From NCBI RefSeq assembly GCF_902497895.1, contig NZ_CABVHQ010000019.1:29573-93572 (forward strand): a stretch of 64,000 nucleotides of DNA, read 5' to 3'. The position numbers and the translations under genes are program-made. The stretch comes from Pseudomonas fluorescens (GTDB taxonomy: Bacteria; Pseudomonadota; Gammaproteobacteria; Pseudomonadales; Pseudomonadaceae). Of the stretch, positions 57,446-64,000 are shown piece after piece. Each line of letters opens with the position of its first letter. Positions within the stretch are counted from its first letter, which is position 1. The notes under the pieces are model-generated. The model made no database searches, had not been told where the DNA came from, and saw only the letters and a program-made list of their open reading frames with translations.

Positions 57446-58320
57446 TGCACGCATTCAACCTGCAACCGAAAACCCTCTCCCAGGCCGAGCGCCTGGCGGA
57501 TCTGGCGGTAGACGCGCTGATCGACGAAGCCGACCTGTCGCCGAAACCGGCGCTGGTCGATCGCCGAAGCAATGGCGCTCATACCGACTTGCACCTTGGA
57601 CTGATGCACGCTTCGGCACTGTCCTTGTGGCCGGCATTCAAGGAGATGGCTGAAGCCGCCATCGAGTTCGGCGAAATCGGATTTCCATTGCGCGAAGCCC
57701 TTGGGCGAATTGGCCGCGAAGGTGAGCAAGCGATGCTTGCCACCACCAATGGTGTGAACACCCATCGCGGGGCAATCTGGGCCTTGGGCCTGCTGGTGGC
57801 CGCTGCGGCACTGGAACCTGAGTCCACTGGTGCTGGCTCCGTGACCTTGCGTGCCGCGCGGCTGGCCTTGCTCGACGACCGCTACGCCCCGCGTCCCCTC
57901 AGCCACGGCGCTCAAGTCGCGCAACGCTACGGCGCCCGCGGAGCTCGGGAAGAAGCGCAACTCGGCTTCCCGGCGGTGATTCAGCGCGCTTTGCCGCAAC
58001 TCAAGCGCAGCCGTGCCGAGGGCCATGGTGAACAGAACGCCCGGCTCGACGCCTTGCTGGCGATCATGACCACTTTGGCCGATACCTGCGTGCTCTATCG
58101 CGCTGGCCCGGCCGGCCTGCAAACCATGCAACACGGCGCGCAAGCAGTGCTCGACGCTGGCGGCAGCGCGAGCCTTGGCGGGCGCCGTCGTCTTTATGAG
58201 CTGGACCAACAACTATTGGCGTTGAACGCCTCGCCCGGCGGCGCTGCGGATTTGCTCGCGGCGTGCCTGTTGATCGATCGTATCGAGGCTGGCGACGGCT
58301 TCATCCAGGGAGCATTTTGA
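57445..58320 (+). CDS. mdcB: Triphosphoribosyl-dephospho-CoA synthase
   Basis: 291 residues of the CitG/MdcB family: [28 protein letters not shown] and [34 protein letters not shown]. It makes the prosthetic-group precursor for the MdcC subunit from ATP and dephospho-CoA. The ATG overlaps the mdcA stop (TAATG) with AGGAG upstream. Confidence 0.92.
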   Translation: MHAFNLQPKTLSQAERLADLAVDALIDEADLSPKPALVDRRSNGAHTDLHLGLMHASALSLWPAFKEMAEAAIEFGEIGFPLREALGRIGREGEQAMLATTNGVNTHRGAIWALGLLVAAAALEPESTGAGSVTLRAARLALLDDRYAPRPLSHGAQVAQRYGARGAREEAQLGFPAVIQRALPQLKRSRAEGHGEQNARLDALLAIMTTLADTCVLYRAGPAGLQTMQHGAQAVLDAGGSASLGGRRRLYELDQQLLALNASPGGAADLLAACLLIDRIEAGDGFIQGAF

Positions 58321-58619
58321 TGGAAACCTTATCCTTTGAATTCCCCGCCGGGCAGCCGGCCAAGGGCAGGGCGCTGGTGGGCTGTGTCGGTTCCGGTGAT
58401 CTGGAAGTGCTGCTGGAGCCGGGTCAGGCCGGCAAGCTGACGATTCAGGTGCAGACTTCGGTCAATGGCAGCGCGCAACGTTGGCAGCATCTGTTCGAAC
58501 GGATATTCGACGAATCGACGCCACCGGCGCTGATGATCGATATTCATGATTTCGGTGCCACGCCGGGTGTGGTGCGTTTGCGTCTGGAACAAGGCTTCGA
58601 GGAGATCGGTCATGACTGA
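58320..58619 (+). CDS. mdcC: Malonate decarboxylase acyl carrier subunit (delta)
   Basis: 99 residues. The phosphoribosyl-dephospho-CoA group is attached to a Ser in the family motif GSGD (S25 in VGCVGSGDLEVLL). The start overlaps the mdcB stop (TGATG). A short subunit that shuttles acetyl and malonyl thioesters between MdcA and MdcD/E. Confidence 0.9.
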   Translation: METLSFEFPAGQPAKGRALVGCVGSGDLEVLLEPGQAGKLTIQVQTSVNGSAQRWQHLFERIFDESTPPALMIDIHDFGATPGVVRLRLEQGFEEIGHD

Positions 58620-59475
58620 CAGTGCAGCCTTGCTGAAACTACACCTTGAAAGACGCAGCTTCGTCGAACTCGGCGCTCGTCAGCGGGCCAAGGCCTTGCT
58701 CGACGCCGGTAGTTTTCGCGAATTGCTCGATCCATTCCAACGACTGATGTCGCCGTGGTTGGCGCGCCAAGGTGTGGTCCCGCAAGCCGATGACGGCGTG
58801 GTGATCGCCAAGGGCAGCATTGGCGGTTTGCCGGTGGTGATCGCGGCCATCGAAGGCGCTTTCCAGGGCGGCAGCCTGGGTGAAGTCGGCGGGGCGAAGA
58901 TCGCCGGTGCGCTGGAACTGGCGGCCGAGGACAACCGCAACGGCATCGCCACCCGCGCCGTGTTGCTGCTGGAAACCGGCGGCGTGCGCTTGCAGGAGGC
59001 CAACCTCGGCCTGGCGGCGATTGCCGATATCCATGCAGCCATTGTTGACCTTCGCCAATACCAGCCAGTGATTGGCGTGGTGGCCGGCAGTGTCGGTTGC
59101 TTTGGCGGCATGTCGATTGCCGCCGGGTTGTGCAGTTATCTAGGGGTGACCCGGGAAGCACGTCTGGGCCTCAACGGCCCGCAGGTGATCGAGCAGGAAG
59201 CCGGGCTTGAAGAATATGACTCCCGCGACCGGCCCTTCATCTGGAGCCTGACCGGCGGTGAACAGCGGTTTGCCAGTGGCCTGGTGGACCGTTATGTGGC
59301 CGACGACGTGGCGCAGATTCAGCAGCAGGTCAGTGAATTGCTTCAGCAGGGTTTGCCAACTGAGCAACGCAGCCGTCAGGCCGAACTGTTCTTGCAACGT
59401 CTGGCCCGTCTGGATGCCGAACCGCAAATCGATCCGGCGACGGTTCGCGAACTGTACCAGGGAGCGCGCTCATGA
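58612..59475 (+). CDS. mdcD: Malonate decarboxylase beta subunit
   Basis: 287 residues, one half of the decarboxylase with a carboxyltransferase fold: GGLPVVIAAIEGAFQGGSLGEVGGAKIAGALELA and SVGCFGGMSIAAGLCSYL (oxyanion loops). With MdcE it decarboxylates malonyl-S-ACP to acetyl-S-ACP. ATG 58612 has AGGAG nearby and overlaps mdcC by eight bases. Confidence 0.92.
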   Translation: MTDSAALLKLHLERRSFVELGARQRAKALLDAGSFRELLDPFQRLMSPWLARQGVVPQADDGVVIAKGSIGGLPVVIAAIEGAFQGGSLGEVGGAKIAGALELAAEDNRNGIATRAVLLLETGGVRLQEANLGLAAIADIHAAIVDLRQYQPVIGVVAGSVGCFGGMSIAAGLCSYLGVTREARLGLNGPQVIEQEAGLEEYDSRDRPFIWSLTGGEQRFASGLVDRYVADDVAQIQQQVSELLQQGLPTEQRSRQAELFLQRLARLDAEPQIDPATVRELYQGARS

Positions 59476-60275
59476 GTACTTTTTCCCTGAGGGGTTTGCA
59501 GTGGTTCCAGGCCTTGAGTGGTGGCGCTACAGCTGTGAGCGGATTGCCCGCTTCGTTGAAAGTCGCCGACGGTCTTCTGGGGGAACAACCGGTGCGTTTT
59601 CTCGCCGTGGTGGCGGACCCGGAAAACCGCTTTGTTCGCGCCCGCAACGGTGAGGTCGGTCTGCTGGAAGGCTGGGGCCTGGCCAAGGCGATTGATGAAG
59701 TCATCGAGGCGGATCGCAACCAGTCGCACAAACGCGCCTTGATCGCCATCGTCGATGTGCCGAGTCAGGCCTATGGCCGGCGCGAGGAAGCGCTGGGCAT
59801 TCATCAGGCATTGGCGGGCGCCGTGGACAGTTATGCCCGGGCGCGGCTGGCCGGACATGCGGTGATTGGTCTGTTGGTGGGCAAGGCGATGTCCGGGGCG
59901 TTCCTCGCCCATGGTTATCAAGCCAATCGGCTGATCGCCCTGCGCGATCCCGGTGTGATGGTGCATGCCATGGGCAAGGCCTCGGCAGCGCGAGTGACTT
60001 TGCGCAGCGTCGAAGAGCTCGAAGCCCTGGCCGCCAGCGTGCCGCCGATGGCCTATGACATCGACAGCTTCGCCAGCCTGGGTTTGCTCTGGGAGACTCT
60101 GGAAGTCAGCCAGATCGAGCAGCCAACGGCCAGTGATCTGGCACAGGTGAATGCGTGTCTGGCTCAGGCGATTCGCGATGTGGAAGCCAGCGGCCATGAT
60201 CTGAGCAGCCGCCTGGGTGCCAGCAATCGAGCAGCGTCGAGCAAGGTTCGGCAGCTGTTGCGTAAGCAGTGGTGA
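59472..60275 (+). CDS. mdcE: Malonate decarboxylase gamma subunit
   Basis: 267 residues, the second carboxyltransferase-fold subunit: ALIAIVDVPSQAYGRREEALGIHQALAGAVD and GLLVGKAMSGAFLAHGYQANRLIALRDPGVMVHAMGKASAARVT. It overlaps mdcD by four bases and forms the catalytic pair with it. Confidence 0.92.
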   Translation: MSTFSLRGLQWFQALSGGATAVSGLPASLKVADGLLGEQPVRFLAVVADPENRFVRARNGEVGLLEGWGLAKAIDEVIEADRNQSHKRALIAIVDVPSQAYGRREEALGIHQALAGAVDSYARARLAGHAVIGLLVGKAMSGAFLAHGYQANRLIALRDPGVMVHAMGKASAARVTLRSVEELEALAASVPPMAYDIDSFASLGLLWETLEVSQIEQPTASDLAQVNACLAQAIRDVEASGHDLSSRLGASNRAASSKVRQLLRKQW

Positions 60276-60280
60276 GCGAG

Positions 60281-60898
60281 ATGACCGGGATATTTGCCCA
60301 TGATCTGCTCTGGGGACTGACGCTAGAACAGTTGCCTGCGGATGCGCCGGCCTGGGCCGTTGAGGCCATGAGCGCCGGTCAGCCGGTTGTGGTGCGGCGC
60401 GCGCTGGTTGCAGCCGACCAGATCGCCGTCGGCGTGCGTGGGCGTTTGCGTGAGCAGCGTTACGCCACGTTGATGACGGTCGCGGCAATCCAGCGGCGAG
60501 TGCGACCGGAGGAGCTTTGTCATGTCGAGACGGATCGTCACTGGCCGGCGTTGCAGGCCTTGGCTCAACTGCGTCCATTGCTCGACGCAGGTGGTTTGAA
60601 CTGGGGCGTCAGCGGCAGTGCCGGGTTCGAGTTGGCCAGCGGTGTTGTGGCCCTGCATCAACACAGCGATCTCGACTTGATCCTGCGTACCCCGCAGCCG
60701 CTTGATCGTGTTCAGGCACTGGAGTTACTCAAGCTGCTGGACTGCGCCGTGTGCCCGGTGGACCTGCAATTGCAAACCCCCAACGGTGCCGTCGCTTTGC
60801 GCGAATGGGCCGGTTCAGCGCCGCGGGTGCTGCTTAAAAGTGCCAGCGGTGCGCGGTTGGTGCTGGATCCGTGGCAGGCATTGGAGCAGGCAGCGTGA
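60281..60898 (+). CDS. mdcG: Phosphoribosyl-dephospho-CoA transferase
   Basis: 205 residues from the ATG at 60281, or 208 from the GTG at 60272; both have weak ribosome sites. It moves the prosthetic group made by MdcB onto MdcC. The nucleotidyltransferase motif G-S with a downstream SDLDLILR is seen. The MdcG opening HDLLWGL is present. Stop overlaps mdcH start. Confidence 0.87.
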   Translation: MTGIFAHDLLWGLTLEQLPADAPAWAVEAMSAGQPVVVRRALVAADQIAVGVRGRLREQRYATLMTVAAIQRRVRPEELCHVETDRHWPALQALAQLRPLLDAGGLNWGVSGSAGFELASGVVALHQHSDLDLILRTPQPLDRVQALELLKLLDCAVCPVDLQLQTPNGAVALREWAGSAPRVLLKSASGARLVLDPWQALEQAA

Positions 60899-61830
60899 GC
60901 AGCCTGCTGGTGTTTCCGGGCCAGGGCGCGCAGCAGCCGGGCATGCTCCATCGTCTGCCACAAAATCCAGTGGTTGAAGGGTGTTTGAAAGACGCGAGCG
61001 AGGTGCTGGGTGAGGACGTTCTGCTGTTGGACTCAGCCCAGGCTCTGGCCTCGACCCGTGCGGTTCAGCTGTGTCTGCTGATCGCTGGAGTCGCGGGTTC
61101 GCGTTTGCTGTTGCAGCAAGCACCGGCACCGGACTACGTGGCGGGGCTGTCCATCGGCGCCTATCCGGCAGCGGTAATTTCCGGTGCGTTGGCTTTCGGT
61201 GATGCGCTGCGTCTAGTCAACCTGCGTGGTGAGTTGATGCAGCAGGCTTATCCACAAGGCTATGGCATGACCGCGATTATCGGCCTGGATCTGGCGGCGG
61301 TGGAAGCGTTGCTGGCGCAGGTTCATGGCCCGCAGACACCGGTCTATCTGGCCAATATCAATGCCGATAACCAGGTGGTCATCGCCGGTAGTGACGACGG
61401 GATGAAAGCAGTTGCCGAGCTGGCTCGCAGTTGTGGTGCCGGTTTGGCCAAGCGGTTGGCGGTCAGCGTGCCGTCTCATTGTCCGCTGCTGGAACAACCT
61501 GCAGCAGTCCTGGCGCAAGCCTTTGCTCAGGTGCCGCTGCAGGTTCCGAGGTTGGGATACCTGAGCGGCAGCCGCGCCCGGCCGATTCGTACGGTCGAAC
61601 TGCTGCGCGACGATCTGGCTTTCAACATGTGCCGGGTTGTCGACTGGCGCGGCACCGTGCAAAGCGCTTACGAGCGTGGCGTGCGGCTGCAGATTGAACT
61701 GCCGCCGGGTGCGGTGCTCACCGGGCTGGCGCGCCGGGTGTTCGAACAAGGCACGGCCATTGCTTTCGACGGTGCGCGCCTGGACACCTTGCAAGCACTG
61801 TTGCGAGAGGAGGGAAGCCGCCAACCTTAG
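60895..61830 (+). CDS. mdcH: Malonate decarboxylase malonyl-CoA acyltransferase (epsilon)
   Basis: 311 residues, FabD-like: LLVFPGQGAQQPGML, active-site Ser in GLSIGAYPA and His in SVPSHCPLLE. It primes the complex with malonyl from malonyl-CoA. The GTG at 60895 overlaps mdcG's stop (GTGA) and has GGAG about eight bases upstream; the upstream in-frame GTG at 60871 lies inside mdcG. Confidence 0.9.
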   Translation: MSSLLVFPGQGAQQPGMLHRLPQNPVVEGCLKDASEVLGEDVLLLDSAQALASTRAVQLCLLIAGVAGSRLLLQQAPAPDYVAGLSIGAYPAAVISGALAFGDALRLVNLRGELMQQAYPQGYGMTAIIGLDLAAVEALLAQVHGPQTPVYLANINADNQVVIAGSDDGMKAVAELARSCGAGLAKRLAVSVPSHCPLLEQPAAVLAQAFAQVPLQVPRLGYLSGSRARPIRTVELLRDDLAFNMCRVVDWRGTVQSAYERGVRLQIELPPGAVLTGLARRVFEQGTAIAFDGARLDTLQALLREEGSRQP

Positions 61831-61888
61831 TCAGGCTTTCGAAGGACAAAAACAACAACTTCGACGATGCACTTTGAGGATGACAACA

Positions 61889-62305
61889 ATGATTATTTAC
61901 GGTGTGGCGCTGTTGGCAATCTGTACGCTGGCAGGGGTGATTCTGGGTGACATGCTCGGTGTATTGCTGGGAGTGAAGTCGAACGTCGGCGGTGTGGGTA
62001 TCGCCATGATCCTGTTGATCTGTGCGCGTTTATGGACGCACCGCCAAGGCGGGATGACCAAGGAGTGCGAGCTGGGCGTCGGCTTCTGGGGTGCCATGTA
62101 CATTCCAGTGGTGGTAGCCATGGCGGCGCAACAAAACGTGGTAACCGCGCTGCACGGCGGCCCGGTGGCGGTATTGGCAGCGATCGGTTCAGTGGTGATT
62201 TGCGGATTCACCATTGCCTTGATCAGCCGGACTCACAAAGGCGAACCATTGCCGGATGAGCCGGACGATATCGCGCAGTCTGCCGTTACCGCAGGGGGAC
62301 GTTGA
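61889..62305 (+). CDS. madL: Malonate transporter subunit MadL
   Basis: 138 residues, four helices, MadL family (IYGVALLAICTLAGVILGDMLG and the polar CELGVGFWGAMYIPVVVAMAAQQNVV). With MadM it takes malonate in, probably with Na+. ATG 61889 has GAGG nine bases upstream; the ATG at 61880 has none. The last residues are polar (HKGEPLPDEPDDI). Confidence 0.87.
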   Translation: MIIYGVALLAICTLAGVILGDMLGVLLGVKSNVGGVGIAMILLICARLWTHRQGGMTKECELGVGFWGAMYIPVVVAMAAQQNVVTALHGGPVAVLAAIGSVVICGFTIALISRTHKGEPLPDEPDDIAQSAVTAGGR

Positions 62306-62306
62306 T

Positions 62307-63071
62307 ATGTGGGATCTCATTGAAAAGGGGCTGGAACATAACGGTCTGGTCACGGCGTTTGCGTTTGTCGGTGTGATCATGTGGGTCTCGGTGGTGCTGT
62401 CCAAGCGCCTGACTTTCGGGCGGATCCATGGCTCGGCGATTGCCATCGTCATCGGACTGGTGCTGGCCTGGGTCGGCGGGACTATTACTGGTGGGCAGAA
62501 GGGCCTGGCGGATCTGGCGCTGTTTTCCGGCATCGGGCTGATGGGCGGCGCCATGCTGCGGGACTTCGCGATCGTCGCCACGGCGTTCGAGGTGCAGGCC
62601 ACGGAAGCGCGCAAGGCCGGAATGATCGGCGCGATCGCGCTGGTGCTGGGCACGGTGCTGCCGTTTATCGTTGGTGCGAGTATTGCCTGGGTATTCGGTT
62701 ACCGTGATGCGGTGAGCATGACCACCATCGGTGCCGGTGCGGTGACTTACATCGTCGGCCCGGTGACCGGCGCGGCGATTGGGGCGAGTTCCGATGTGGT
62801 GGCGCTGTCGATTGCCACGGGGCTGATCAAGGCGATCCTGGTGATGGTTGGCACACCGATGGCAGCGCGCTGGATGGGCCTGGATAACCCGCGCTCGGCG
62901 ATGGTCTTCGGCGGTCTGGCCGGGACGGTCAGCGGTGTGACGGCGGGTCTGGCGGCGACTGATCGACGGCTGGTGCCTTATGGCGCGCTGACGGCGACCT
63001 TCCATACCGGGCTGGGGTGTCTGTTGGGGCCGTCGTTGTTGTATTTCATTGTGCGGGGGATTGTGGGGTAG
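62307..63071 (+). CDS. madM: Malonate transporter subunit MadM
   Basis: 254 residues, about eight helices: TAFAFVGVIMWVSVVLS, AIAIVIGLVLAWVGG and the Gly-rich GAGAVTYIVGPVTGAAIGASSDVVALS, which is the signature of the family. It starts one base after the madL stop. Last gene of the operon, with a REP pair next. Confidence 0.88.
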   Translation: MWDLIEKGLEHNGLVTAFAFVGVIMWVSVVLSKRLTFGRIHGSAIAIVIGLVLAWVGGTITGGQKGLADLALFSGIGLMGGAMLRDFAIVATAFEVQATEARKAGMIGAIALVLGTVLPFIVGASIAWVFGYRDAVSMTTIGAGAVTYIVGPVTGAAIGASSDVVALSIATGLIKAILVMVGTPMAARWMGLDNPRSAMVFGGLAGTVSGVTAGLAATDRRLVPYGALTATFHTGLGCLLGPSLLYFIVRGIVG

Positions 63072-63102
63072 GTTCGGGATTTGTGTTGAATGTTCCATCG
63101 TC

Positions 63103-63195
63103 ATCGCGAGCAAGCTCGCTCCCACACTGGATCTGCGGTGAACGCAGTATTTGTGACCACTGCAGATCAAATGTGGGAGCGAGCTTGCTCGCGAT
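63103..63195. repeat. REP pair, TCGCGAGCAAGCTCGCTCC type
   Basis: Matched inverted arms: ATCGCGAGCAAGCTCGCTCC (63103) and its complement to 63195, between the convergent ends of madM and mdcR. Confidence 0.85.
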
Positions 63196-63212
63196 GCAGG
63201 CGACGCGGTTTA

Positions 63213-64000
63213 TCAAGAGGCATGCCGATGGGCATACATCCGACACTCCGCCAACAGCGCCAATAAATTCGGATCGCGCTCCTTGGCCTTGAGGAACACC
63301 ACGCCAATATGCTGTTGCAGGCGATAGCGCGCCTGCAATGGAATCAGCTTCACCCGGTTCTCATACACCGCCGCAATCCGCCCCGGCAGCAAGGCATAAC
63401 CGACCCCGGAACTGACCATGCTCAGCAGGGTGAAGATGTCGTTGACCTGCATCGCCACCTTCGGCTCGAAGCCTGCCTGCTGGAACACCCGATTACCGTC
63501 CTGGTGAGTGGCAAAGCCCTGGGTCAGGGTGATGAAGGTCTCGTTGCGCACATCGCTGAGATCGACTTCCGCTTGTTGCGCGAAGGGTGAATCGGCCGGT
63601 GTGGCGAGGAAGATATCGTCGGAGAACAGCGGGATCTGCTCGCAGTCCGGATCGTTCATGCTGTCGTCGAGGGACACCAGGATCGCGTCGACTTCCATGT
63701 TCTTGAGCTTGTACAGCAGATCGATATTCGAGCCGAGGATCAGGTCGATATTCAGTTCGCTGCGGCGGATTTTCAGACCCATAATCAGTTGCGGCACGGT
63801 CTTGACCGTCAGTGAATACAACGAGCCCAGTTTGAAACGCTCTGCGGAGAATCCAGCGGCTTCGCGGGTCAGACGCACGCTTTCGATCACGTCCTGGATC
63901 AGCTTCTGGGCGCGCTCTTCCAGCACATAGGCGCTTTCCAGTGGCGTCAGGTTGCGCCCCTCATGTTTGAACAGCGGGCAACGCAGGGCGCTTTCCAGGG
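63213..64000 (-). CDS. mdcR: LysR-family regulator MdcR, C-terminal part
   Basis: The frame stays open to the window edge, so the first residues (including the HTH start) lie outside. Visible: LxKHEGRNLTPLESAYVLEERAQKLIQDV, the end of the LysR HTH and linker helix, then the effector domain (QLIMGLKIRRSELNIDLILGSNIDLL). Its position after the mdc/mad genes on the opposite strand matches MdcR, which in Pseudomonas and relatives controls the malonate operon. The apparent internal start at 63926 is a GTG within the helix and is rejected. Confidence 0.8.
   Translation of the reverse strand, partial: LESALRCPLFKHEGRNLTPLESAYVLEERAQKLIQDVIESVRLTREAAGFSAERFKLGSLYSLTVKTVPQLIMGLKIRRSELNIDLILGSNIDLLYKLKNMEVDAILVSLDDSMNDPDCEQIPLFSDDIFLATPADSPFAQQAEVDLSDVRNETFITLTQGFATHQDGNRVFQQAGFEPKVAMQVNDIFTLLSMVSSGVGYALLPGRIAAVYENRVKLIPLQARYRLQQHIGVVFLKAKERDPNLLALLAECRMYAHRHAS

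Overview
The window reads as chromosomal DNA from a fluorescent pseudomonad (Pseudomonas fluorescens group). The gene order gshB-pilGHIJ-chpA, tonB-algH-ruvX-pyrR-pyrB-pyrC' and pilT-yggS-proC-yggT matches the known Pseudomonas arrangement. Codon usage is GC-rich with Shine-Dalgarno sites, and the gaps are filled with paired REP palindromes of the kind common in this group. I saw no rRNA, tRNA, CRISPR array, prophage or insertion sequence.

Layout. 1-1974: tail of a type II secretion operon (gspK-L-M). 2069-4725: a YgiW-type OB-fold periplasmic protein, then an MFS exporter divergent from its LysR regulator. 5171-22828: one leftward 17.7-kb operon of about 18 overlapping genes for an aryl polyene (APE) pigment. 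It has ketosynthases (ApeR, ApeO and the chain-length partner ApeC), ketoreductase ApeQ, dehydratase ApeP, an acyl-activating enzyme fused to a second dehydratase, two ACPs, an ammonia lyase for the aromatic starter, a thioesterase, acyltransferases, a glycosyltransferase, and an export group (MMPL, LolA-like, DUF3261 lipoprotein). It also holds a flavoprotein with halogenase-type motifs and a CPA2-like antiporter. 23158-25503: orphan ParA ATPase, trxC and a higBA toxin-antitoxin pair. 25510-32149: selO, mscK and cvrA/nhaP2. 32548-33907: a ZapB-like/ZapA-like pair, an orphan gene and a gap with strong palindromes. 33928-45270: conserved housekeeping genes. 45497-55512: the Chp chemosensory operon pilGHIJ-chpA-chpC, with no pilK or chpB. 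55775-63071: malonate decarboxylase operon mdcABCDEGH with the malonate transporter madLM, then the 3' part of a LysR regulator (mdcR) on the opposite strand.

How the parts work together. The APE operon predicts an aromatic acid made or supplied through the ammonia lyase, activated onto an ACP, extended by iterated condensation, reduction and dehydration to a polyene, possibly halogenated, then moved to a membrane lipid and exported to the outer membrane. PilT, PilG/H/I/J, ChpA and ChpC form the twitching and surface-sensing module. The mdc operon lets the cell import malonate and decarboxylate it to acetate.

Most notable observations: a REP element supplies the coding sequence for the signal-peptide n-region of the LolA-like gene; the APE operon encodes a halogenase-like flavoprotein and an ammonia lyase with an unusual Phe-His selectivity pair; the adenylating enzyme is fused to a dehydratase that appears to share catalytic residues with ApeP; the Chp system lacks both adaptation enzymes; and a 37-base near-perfect palindrome lies upstream of the yggU side of the orphan region. 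Calls rest on reading the translated sequence and on recalled family knowledge; no database search was run.
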